DNA of 39,088 bases, taken from Gammaproteobacteria bacterium (lineage in GTDB: Bacteria > Pseudomonadota > Gammaproteobacteria > Pseudomonadales > Pseudohongiellaceae). The position numbers and the translations under genes are program-made. The stretch is taken from positions 1 through 39,088 of the forward strand of contig RFVC01000018.1 of assembly GCA_009922595.1 (NCBI GenBank), given 5' to 3'. Positions within the stretch are counted from its first letter, which is position 1; each line of letters starts with the position of its first letter. Below, one piece after another: positions 23,668 through 30,733 of the stretch. The notes beneath the pieces are model-generated. The model was not told where the DNA came from, searched no databases, and worked only from the letters and a program-made list of their open reading frames with translations.

Positions 23668-23690
23668 TTAAGAAATTTTCTTAATTTTTT
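23668..23690 (+). terminator. weak AT-rich terminator after lpxH
   Basis: TTAAGAAA (23668-23675) and TTTCTTAA (23677-23684) form an AT-only hairpin followed by TTTTTT. Stability is low, but the U tract and position (between lpxH and a convergent gene) suggest a terminator. Confidence 0.4.
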
Positions 23691-23698
23691 CCTAACGC

Positions 23699-24085
23699 TT
23701 ATGGAACCCGCGTGCCCCTGAAAAAGAGCGGCGTGCCATCCGCGAAGGCAATATCCCTGCCTACCGCTTTCAGGCTTCGATCTCGGGCCTGGTAACCGAA
23801 CACCGTAAGCATCGCGCCGATCGGAATTGAATCCTTGGTTACCCCCTGGCGGAATAAAGAGTTAGGACTGCCACCTTCGATCATCCAGCTTTCCTCTGAT
23901 CCGTCTTCGTTAACCACGGCGATATGAATCCATGAGTGGGGATTAATGAGCTCCACCTTGGTGACCGTACCCTCAAGATTGACCGGCAGGTCTACGCTGA
24001 ACTCCTGTGAAAAGGCATGATGTGCATTGACACTCACTGTCATGCAGACTGAGGCAAGAACAACTAGCAGCAAGAGTTTCTTCAT
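23699..24085 (-). CDS. DUF6152 family periplasmic protein
   Basis: 128 residues. A signal peptide (KLLLLVVLASVCMTVSVNA) is predicted to be cut before HHAFSQEF, so the mature chain starts His-His. The core VNLEGTVTKVELINPHSWIHI has the family's GTV...NPH pattern and is alignable with the DUF6152 protein at 13580-13990; it ends GTPLFFRGTRVP. The function is unknown, and metal binding by the N-terminal histidines is only inferred. Last gene of a three-gene operon, starting 3 bases after the stop of the preceding gene. Confidence 0.82.
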   Translation of the reverse strand: MKKLLLLVVLASVCMTVSVNAHHAFSQEFSVDLPVNLEGTVTKVELINPHSWIHIAVVNEDGSEESWMIEGGSPNSLFRQGVTKDSIPIGAMLTVFGYQARDRSLKAVGRDIAFADGTPLFFRGTRVP

Positions 24086-24088
24086 CGT

Positions 24089-25084
24089 TTACTCCTTAAT
24101 CCCATTTTTAGCTTTCCAAGCATCATGCTCCTGGACGCGCTTGCCACTGAGAATATTAACGATGCCGTAGTTGCCCTCATGACAGGCATATTCAAACATC
24201 GGCCCCTCAATACTCTGGAAGGGATAGGAGCCTGAGAAAGGCCTTGCCCAGACGGTCGGGTCGTCTACCGTGAACTGGTACTCCACGGTCATGTCATCGG
24301 TACGCGTAAATCGCTCGGTAACCCTAGCATCATGACTCATGGGGATACCGCGCAGTCCCGGCATGTTGGTGCGCCCGGAATATCCCGTAGTTTCCACCAC
24401 TAACGTATCGCCCTCCCAGTGCCCGCGGGAATTGCCCAGCCACTGCGGAATGGCGCCCTCTGAAGGATCTCCTCCATCTAGGGAAATAATGCGTACGTCG
24501 TGAATCATTTCCAGCTGAATCACCACATAGTGCTCGGTCTGCATGAACTGGTAGGTGCTGTTGTAACCCAGCGGCAGGATGGGCGGCCCTTCTTGATCCC
24601 AGATCAGGCAGCGCTCCGACTGGCTGCGGTTCTGCGCCCGTTCCCACTGATGGTCGCGGCGAAATGCATTGTAGGCTTCGCGTGAGGCCAGCGCCGCCTC
24701 GGTCAGGGCGGGATAACGACCGTTGGGCGGATCGTAAATGATTGAGGTCCGGGTGTTGTCGGTAATAGTGTCGGCCTGCTTGTTCATCAGGTAGTCATCA
24801 AACTGGTAGTGGACATCCGCCGCGGTGCCGGCCTGTGTTTCGCCGTACTCCTCCTCAAATTCCAGCCGCAGCTGCTCGCGGTATTCCTCAGGCGTGAAAA
24901 ATTCTTTTGTGCCCAAGCCCTCAGGGCGCTGCAGCGGCACCATGGTGGAATTGGACCAGTAGCCCTGGATCACCGGGTCACCCCACGAGGTTATTGGCAT
25001 GGACCAGGTTTCCTCCGCGGCTGTAACCGTGGTGCTCAGACTGGCCGCGGCTGCAAATAAGGCTAGCTTCCTGTTCGGGATCAT
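24089..25084 (-). CDS. secreted protein of the DUF6152-associated family
   Basis: 331 residues. The N-terminus KLALFAAAASLSTTVTAAEE is a signal peptide. The mature protein has PVIQGYWSNSTMVPLQRP, an acidic segment EEYREQLRLEFEEEYGE, IIYDPPNGRYPALTE, HYVVIQLEMIHDVRIISLDGG, GHWEGDTLVVETTGYSG, VTERFTRTDDMTVEYQFTV and DPTVWARPFSG. The GxWEGDTLVVE...ERF...DPxxxxxPW-like order is shared with the 25081-25920 and 12815-13564 proteins. I know of no characterised activity. The start ATG overlaps the upstream gene's stop by 4 bases, so they are translated together. Likely periplasmic. Confidence 0.75.
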   Translation of the reverse strand: MIPNRKLALFAAAASLSTTVTAAEETWSMPITSWGDPVIQGYWSNSTMVPLQRPEGLGTKEFFTPEEYREQLRLEFEEEYGETQAGTAADVHYQFDDYLMNKQADTITDNTRTSIIYDPPNGRYPALTEAALASREAYNAFRRDHQWERAQNRSQSERCLIWDQEGPPILPLGYNSTYQFMQTEHYVVIQLEMIHDVRIISLDGGDPSEGAIPQWLGNSRGHWEGDTLVVETTGYSGRTNMPGLRGIPMSHDARVTERFTRTDDMTVEYQFTVDDPTVWARPFSGSYPFQSIEGPMFEYACHEGNYGIVNILSGKRVQEHDAWKAKNGIKE

Positions 25085-25920
25085 TGCGCATTCCTTACTT
25101 CACTCGGATCGATGCCGAGGTTGCGAAAATAGTTTTCCTTGTCTAGGTAGTCGTACATGATTTCCTCAGCAAATTCTGGACACTTGAATTCATACAATCT
25201 AGCCCCTTCTTCAACGCGGCGGTACAGCGGCATGCTAATAGTCCAGGGCTTTTCAAAGACATCGGGATCATTAATGTTGGCTTCGTACTGAAGGTGATAG
25301 GGCGATATTGGCGTGTAGCGTTCAGTGACTGTGACGGCATTAGTGTAGTAATTGCCGGACCGGTCGAGCCAGTTGGGATTAAGACCTTTGACTTCAACCA
25401 CCAGGGTATCCCCTTCCCAGCGCCCGTTTGACCACCCCATCCAGCTGTCAACGGGTGCATTCTTGTGATTGCTCATGTAGATGGTGCGTACGGCGTCAGC
25501 GTACTGGTAGGCCATCATGATATCCGTGTCGGTCTGGAATACCTGGAAGGGCTGCGGCAGATAGGTGCCACGAGGGATGCCGGGCATGAAGCACTTGGCC
25601 TCGGGATCTTCAGTGCGGCGGCTGGCAAAGTTCGCTTTGCGCTGCTCAAGGCCAGCCGCAGAATAAGGGATGGTGCCGCCCTCAACGACCGAGTTTCCCG
25701 GCGTCATGGCACCTATTGCACCAAGGCTTTCGACGGCACCCTGTTTCGCAACCTGAGCCTCAAGGTTCCAGTTGGCATTGTTAAGCGCCTGCCAGATGCC
25801 GTTTAGATCAGGTTTGCCGTCAGCACGGCGTGGAATCGAATCACCCTGCGCCAATAAAACGCCAGACAGGATTGCTAGTACAGCCCCCAGAAGCAACGTT
25901 GTTAAACGTCTTTGCAGCAT
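25081..25920 (-). CDS. secreted protein of the DUF6152-associated family
   Basis: 279 residues with a signal peptide (LTTLLLGAVLAILSGVLLAQ). Landmarks: GKPDLNGIWQALN, AKCFMPGIPRGTYLPQPFQV, DAVRTIYMSNH, NGRWEGDTLVVEVKGL, VTERYTPI, DPDVFEKPWTI and YEFKCPEFAEE. It is the closest match in the window to the 12815-13564 protein and more distantly related to its operon partner at 24089-25084. The function is unknown; a periplasmic or exported beta-rich protein is the best guess. First gene of the three-gene operon; the ATGA overlap at 25081-25084 ties it to the next gene. Confidence 0.75.
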   Translation of the reverse strand: MLQRRLTTLLLGAVLAILSGVLLAQGDSIPRRADGKPDLNGIWQALNNANWNLEAQVAKQGAVESLGAIGAMTPGNSVVEGGTIPYSAAGLEQRKANFASRRTEDPEAKCFMPGIPRGTYLPQPFQVFQTDTDIMMAYQYADAVRTIYMSNHKNAPVDSWMGWSNGRWEGDTLVVEVKGLNPNWLDRSGNYYTNAVTVTERYTPISPYHLQYEANINDPDVFEKPWTISMPLYRRVEEGARLYEFKCPEFAEEIMYDYLDKENYFRNLGIDPSEVRNAQ

Positions 25921-26010
25921 CTTGACACCCCCAATACTTCAAAAAGAATAAACCGGGTAGTTGGAAAAGTCTATGAAACATAGCGGGTTCGGGGAGGGAT
26001 TCCCAGTACA

Positions 26011-26033
26011 GACAATTACCGGTTGTAATTGTC
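26011..26033. repeat. 9-bp inverted repeat across the DUF1289 gene end
   Basis: GACAATTAC (26011-26019) and GTAATTGTC (26025-26033) are perfect arms around CGGTT and overlap the stop codon of the DUF1289 gene. There is no U tract on either strand. It may act as an RNA 3' end hairpin, or be chance. Confidence 0.4.
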
Positions 26034-26465
26034 GATGTAGCGCTCGAAATGGGCCTGACTCAGGTTGAACAACTGCTCGTTAATATCCAGGATCAGGTCC
26101 CTGATATTGGTGCTGGCAAAATCAGGCGCCAGCTCCACCCCGATATCCCCAAGAGAGGTAATAAGGTGCAGCCTTTTTTGTAGCAGGTTGTGTAGCCAGC
26201 AGTGAGGGGACATATCGGGATCGTAGAAAAAACGGTAGTCATGCAGGGCCTGCTGAAGTTTTTCCACGGAAAAGATGTTAAAGCGGGCCCCCATGATCTG
26301 GGTAGTAAGCTGGTCAATGCGACGGAGCACCGCCCTCTTCTCCTCCTCGCTGTACTGATTCCAATTGATTACCTCGTAGTTGAAGCGTTTACAGCCGCGG
26401 CAAATTTTATCGCCAAGAGAGGTGGTGGAACAGATACCAATGCAGGGGGTTTTGACAAAATTCAT
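26016..26465 (-). CDS. DUF1289 domain protein
   Basis: 149 residues. The N-terminal 50 are a DUF1289 domain with four cysteines, Cys8, Cys12, Cys22 and Cys25 (TPCIGICSTTSLGDKICRGCKR), followed by WNQYSEEEKRAVLRRI. The cysteine spacing suggests a zinc or Fe-S site, but the family is uncharacterised. The remaining 100 residues (FNIFSVEKLQQALHDYRFF; HCWLHNLLQKRLHLI; FERYIDNYNR) are a helical extension that I do not recognise and that is absent from the shortest members. Divergent from acnB, sharing a 137-base spacer. Confidence 0.82.
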   Translation of the reverse strand: MNFVKTPCIGICSTTSLGDKICRGCKRFNYEVINWNQYSEEEKRAVLRRIDQLTTQIMGARFNIFSVEKLQQALHDYRFFYDPDMSPHCWLHNLLQKRLHLITSLGDIGVELAPDFASTNIRDLILDINEQLFNLSQAHFERYIDNYNR

Positions 26466-26602
26466 GGTGCGAATTGTACCGTGCAGGCCATGCCGGACCT
26501 AGTCTTTAGGGGCTATTTCGAGTAAGATTGCGCGCTATTTTCTATGCTAGTTCTAATTTCTGGCATCCCCCAAAAAACCTTGAAATTCAAGAGGAATTTG
26601 AA

Positions 26603-29197
26603 GTGCTTGAAGCTTATCGTAGCCATGCGGAAGAACGCGCCAAGTTGGGTATCGTCCCCAAGCCTCTAGACGCTGAACAGACGGCGGGTCTCGTTGAACT
26701 GTTGAAAAACCCACCAGCCGGAGAAGAGGATTTTCTCCTTGACCTGATAAGCAACCGTGTCCCTGCCGGTGTGGATGAAGCAGCCTATGTCAAAGCCGGT
26801 TTTCTTTCCGCGCTGGCCATGGGCAAAGATGAATCGCCCCTCATTTCCAAGCTTGATGCCGTGAAACTGCTCGGCACCATGCTGGGCGGTTTCAACATCA
26901 GCACGCTGGTGGAACTCCTCGACGATGCCGAACTCGGAGCAGAGGCCGCCAATCAGCTTTCGCACACCCTGCTCATGTTCGATGCCTTCCACGACGTGGC
27001 TGAAAAAGCCGATGCCGGCAACAAAAATGCTAGGACTACCATTCAGTCATGGGCCGATGCCGAATGGTTTATCAATAAGCCCAAGGTGCCCGAAGTAATC
27101 ACCACTACCGTGTTCAAAGTGCCCGGCGAAACCAATACTGACGACCTGTCCCCTGCGCCAGATGCCTGGTCGCGGCCCGATATTCCACTGCACGCCCTGG
27201 CCATGTACAAGATGCCGCGCGAGGGTATCACCAATGCCGTTGAGCAGATCGAGGAACTGAAACACAAAGGCCACCCCGTGTCTCTCGTGGGCGACGTGGT
27301 AGGAACGGGCTCCTCGCGTAAGTCCGCCACCAACTCCGTGCTCTGGCATATGGGAGACGACATTCCCCATATTCCCAACAAGCGCGACGGCGGTATCTGC
27401 ATCGGCGGCCAGATTGCCCCAATTTTCTTTAACACCATGGAAGATGCCGGCGCCCTGCCCATCGAATGCGATGTAAGCAACCTAAATACGGGCGATGTAA
27501 TCGACATCTACCCGTACGACGGCAAAGTCACTACCCATGGCTCTGACGATGTCATCTCAACGTTTGAGCTCAAAACCGAAATACTGCTGGATGAAGTTCA
27601 GGCCGGCGGCCGTATTCCAATGATCATCGGCCGTGGTCTCACTGACCGCGCGCGCGAGAAAATGGGCCTGGAGCCAACCGATGTATTCCGTCGCCCCAAG
27701 CCGCCTGCCGAAACCACGGCCGGATTTACGCTGGCCCAGAAAATGGTCGGCAAGGCCTGCGGTGTTGAGGGTATTCATCACGGTACTTACTGCGAACCCC
27801 GCATGACAACCGTCGGCTCACAGGATACTACCGGCCCCATGACCCGCGACGAACTGAAAGACCTTGCCTGTCTCGGCTTCACAGCCGACCTTGTCATGCA
27901 GTCGTTCTGCCACACGGCGGCCTATCCAAAACCGGTTGATATTGAAACCCAGCACTCGCTGCCTGATTTCATCCAGACCCGCGGCGGGGTTTCCCTGCGC
28001 CCCGGAGACGGCATCATTCACTCGTGGCTGAACCGCATGCTGCTGCCTGATACCGTTGGTACCGGCGGCGACTCGCACACCCGTTTTCCGATAGGCATCT
28101 CCTTTCCTGCAGGCTCAGGCCTGGTGGCCTTCGCAGCCGCAACCGGCGTTATGCCGCTAGACATGCCCGAATCAGTGCTGGTGCGTTTCAAGGGTGAAAT
28201 GCAGCCGGGTATTACCCTGCGCGACCTAGTTAACGCTATTCCTTACGCTGCAATCCAGAAAGGCCTACTCACCGTTGAGAAGAAAGGCAAAAAGAATATT
28301 TATTCCGGCCGCATCCTGGAAATTGAAGGACTGCCTGATCTGAAGATTGAACAGGCCTTTGAGCTTTCCGATGCGTCCGCCGAGCGTTCCGCCGCCGGCT
28401 GTACCATCAAGCTCAACAAGGAGCCGATCATCGAGTACTTCAAGTCCAACGTAACACTGCTGCGCTGGATGATTTCACAGGGTTACGGTGATCCGCGTAC
28501 GCTCGAACGTCGCGCCTGCGCCATGGAAGAATGGCTGGCCAATCCCGAACTGCTAGAAGCCGATGCCAACGCCGAGTACAAGGAAATCATCGAAATTGAT
28601 CTCAACGAGATCAAGGAACCCCTGCTCGCCTGTCCGAACGACCCGGATGATGTGAAACCGCTTTCCAAAGTCCAGGGCACCAAGATTGACGAAGTCTTTA
28701 TTGGTTCCTGCATGCTCAACATCGGCAACTTCAGGGCCGCCGGCAAGGTGCTGGAACAGGTGGAAGGCTCTATTCCAACCCGCCTGTGGCTGGCACCACC
28801 CACCAAGATGGACCAGCACCAGCTCACCGAAGAAGGTTACTACTCCATCTACGGCAAGGCCGGTGCGCGTACCGAGATGCCGGGTTGTTCTCTTTGCATG
28901 GGCAACCAGGCACGTGTTGAGCCGAATTCGACGGTGGTCTCCACCTCGACACGCAACTTCCCGAACCGCCTTGGCGACGGCGCCAACGTGTTCCTGGCGT
29001 CTGCGGAAATGGCAGCCGTGTGCTCCATCCTCGGCAAGATTCCAGATATGGAGGAATACATGGGCTACATGGACAGCCTCAACACCATGGCTGATGATGT
29101 ATACCGTTACATGAACTTCAACGAGATTGCCGACTACATGGAAGGAGCGGAGAATGCGAAAAACATTCCTCTGACCAACATCCAGGAAGTCAGCTAA
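26603..29197 (+). CDS. acnB: bifunctional aconitate hydratase B / 2-methylisocitrate dehydratase
   Basis: 864 residues from the GTG at 26603 ([16 protein letters not shown]), which fits the E. coli AcnB start and length (865) and has AGAGGA 8 bases upstream. The frame stays open for 25 more codons with no family match. The domain order is AcnB-type: HEAT-like domain 5 first ([20 protein letters not shown]), the swivel domain next ([19 protein letters not shown]), then the catalytic core. Cluster cysteines appear in [16 protein letters not shown] and [10 protein letters not shown]. AcnB interconverts citrate and isocitrate in the TCA cycle, and its apo form binds mRNA in E. coli. A possible -35/-10 pair (TTGCGC at 26528, TCTAAT at 26552) lies upstream. 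Confidence 0.97.
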   Translation: MLEAYRSHAEERAKLGIVPKPLDAEQTAGLVELLKNPPAGEEDFLLDLISNRVPAGVDEAAYVKAGFLSALAMGKDESPLISKLDAVKLLGTMLGGFNISTLVELLDDAELGAEAANQLSHTLLMFDAFHDVAEKADAGNKNARTTIQSWADAEWFINKPKVPEVITTTVFKVPGETNTDDLSPAPDAWSRPDIPLHALAMYKMPREGITNAVEQIEELKHKGHPVSLVGDVVGTGSSRKSATNSVLWHMGDDIPHIPNKRDGGICIGGQIAPIFFNTMEDAGALPIECDVSNLNTGDVIDIYPYDGKVTTHGSDDVISTFELKTEILLDEVQAGGRIPMIIGRGLTDRAREKMGLEPTDVFRRPKPPAETTAGFTLAQKMVGKACGVEGIHHGTYCEPRMTTVGSQDTTGPMTRDELKDLACLGFTADLVMQSFCHTAAYPKPVDIETQHSLPDFIQTRGGVSLRPGDGIIHSWLNRMLLPDTVGTGGDSHTRFPIGISFPAGSGLVAFAAATGVMPLDMPESVLVRFKGEMQPGITLRDLVNAIPYAAIQKGLLTVEKKGKKNIYSGRILEIEGLPDLKIEQAFELSDASAERSAAGCTIKLNKEPIIEYFKSNVTLLRWMISQGYGDPRTLERRACAMEEWLANPELLEADANAEYKEIIEIDLNEIKEPLLACPNDPDDVKPLSKVQGTKIDEVFIGSCMLNIGNFRAAGKVLEQVEGSIPTRLWLAPPTKMDQHQLTEEGYYSIYGKAGARTEMPGCSLCMGNQARVEPNSTVVSTSTRNFPNRLGDGANVFLASAEMAAVCSILGKIPDMEEYMGYMDSLNTMADDVYRYMNFNEIADYMEGAENAKNIPLTNIQEVS

Positions 29198-29210
29198 ATT
29201 TTCACCCCAT

Positions 29211-29241
29211 AAAAAAACCGCTGCAGTGCAGCGGTTTTTTT
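29211..29241. terminator. bidirectional terminator between acnB and the MFS gene
   Basis: CCGCTGCA (29218-29225) and TGCAGCGG (29227-29234) pair, with As before and Ts after, giving U tracts on both strands. Both convergent genes end within 20 bases. Confidence 0.9.
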
Positions 29242-29254
29242 GTCAACATTTTTG

Positions 29255-30625
29255 TCAGGCAGGTGCGGGTTTACCCAACGCTTCACCAACCTCGTCTTCT
29301 TCCTTGCTCCCTGCTCCCTGCGAGCTGCCGCTTGAATCCAGTTTCAAAAATAGCAGCAAGAAAGCAGCGACAACTGAGCCAGCCCCCATGATCAGCGAAA
29401 CGCCAGGCAGTTCCAGTCCGCCTTCCAACAGGAAGCCGGCAATGATGGGCGACAATACAGAACCACCCCTGCCGATGCCGATGGCAAAGCCGGTGCCCGA
29501 CGCCCTCGCATGGGTGGGAAACACGTTGGCGAGGATGGCATACATCCCGACTATACCGGCATTAACGAAAAACCCGGCCATGCCTACGTAAAGTTTGATT
29601 GTACCCAGTTCCGCCGGCGCGCGGCCAAAGATGGCGGTAAACACCCAGGCCATCGCAAAGGTAAAAATTGTCAGCGCTTTCAAACTGAAGCGCGTACTCA
29701 GCACACCAAAGAAGACACAGCCAAGTGCTCCGCCCAGGCTGGCAGCGGTTAATGCCTCACCGGCAAGGTAGGCCGGAAAGCCCATGTCGACTACTACCTT
29801 CGGAGTCCATTTCAGGATGTAGTACAGCGTTACCACATGCAGGAAGTAGATTGCGGTGACCAGGATGGTGGTCGCAATCATGGCACGGGAAAAGAGGAAC
29901 GATGTGGACACTTTTCTTGCTGCCTCTTCGATACTCGGAAGCTGCTCAATCGCAGCATGGCCGAGACGCTTCATCGTGGCATTGATCCTGTCTAGCGCCC
30001 CTTCCGGCTGCTTGCGCGCCAGCCAGTGTACGGACTCAGGCAGGATGAAATGAATCAGCGGAATGAAAACGATAGTGACGGCCGTGCCGAAATAAAATAC
30101 AACGCGCCAGTCGAAGTACTGCATGAGATTTGTCACGATGGAGCCGCCAACCACACCGCCCACCGGGTACCCGATGGTCATGATGGCAATCATGCGTGCC
30201 CGCTGTTTTCTGCTAGAAAACTCAGCCGTGACCGCGTTAAGCGCGGCGAGCATGCCGCCGATGCCGAGACCGGTGACCACGCGCCAGATGGAAAGCTCTG
30301 TCAGGCTGGAAGTGATAGTCACCATAAACATGCCGATCGCCATGGCAAAGAGACAGCCCATGATCGTAGGTTTGCGCCCTATCCTGTCCGCTACACTGCC
30401 CAGCAAAACAGAGCCCACGGCCATGCCGATAAGCTCCATGGAAAGCACGATACCTAACCCGGCATTACCCAATTCCCATTCCGCCGCAATACCCGGCCCG
30501 GCAAAACTGATGGCGAGAACATCAAAGCCGTCGAGGGCATTGAGACCGACCGTTAGGCCGACAATAATGTACTGCAGTCGGCTCATGGCCGAATCATCGA
30601 GAACCTGGCGTGGATCAGTGCTCAT
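29255..30625 (-). CDS. MFS transporter, aromatic acid:H+ symporter (AAHS)-like
   Basis: 456 residues with twelve predicted helices. The first helix contains GLNALDGFDVLAISFAGPGI, the DGFD motif of the aromatic acid:H+ symporter family (PcaK/BenK-like). The loop 2-3 motif is GSVADRIGRKP, and later RVVTGLGIGGMLAALNAVTAEF is typical. AAHS members import benzoate-type acids with a proton, but no aromatic catabolic genes are nearby, so the substrate is open. The last 25 residues (SSGSSQGAGSKEEDEVGE) are polar and encoded by a GGGAGCAGGGAGCAAGGA run related to the intergenic repeats at 5404 and 11893. It follows pepN by 108 bases on the same strand. Confidence 0.85.
   Translation of the reverse strand: MSTDPRQVLDDSAMSRLQYIIVGLTVGLNALDGFDVLAISFAGPGIAAEWELGNAGLGIVLSMELIGMAVGSVLLGSVADRIGRKPTIMGCLFAMAIGMFMVTITSSLTELSIWRVVTGLGIGGMLAALNAVTAEFSSRKQRARMIAIMTIGYPVGGVVGGSIVTNLMQYFDWRVVFYFGTAVTIVFIPLIHFILPESVHWLARKQPEGALDRINATMKRLGHAAIEQLPSIEEAARKVSTSFLFSRAMIATTILVTAIYFLHVVTLYYILKWTPKVVVDMGFPAYLAGEALTAASLGGALGCVFFGVLSTRFSLKALTIFTFAMAWVFTAIFGRAPAELGTIKLYVGMAGFFVNAGIVGMYAILANVFPTHARASGTGFAIGIGRGGSVLSPIIAGFLLEGGLELPGVSLIMGAGSVVAAFLLLFLKLDSSGSSQGAGSKEEDEVGEALGKPAPA
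29303..29322. repeat. CTTGCTCC-type repeat, copy 3, inside the MFS gene
   Basis: CCTTGCTCCCTGCTCCCTGC contains one CTTGCTCC unit and one CTGCTCC unit in tandem. It lies within the final codons of the MFS gene, unlike copies 1 and 2, which are intergenic. Confidence 0.45.
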
Positions 30626-30733
30626 ATTTACCCCCGGAAAATGTTTTTCTTGTTCTTATATTTCTTATGTTTTTTATATAGAAAAACAGCGACAAAGCTT
30701 AATTCACTGTTTCTTCCAATACAACTCAAGGCA

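Noticed and set aside
30626-30733. Promoter for the MFS gene in the AT-rich spacer
   Set aside because: TTGTCG and TATATA are present on the minus strand but only 9 bases apart; no pair with proper spacing was found.
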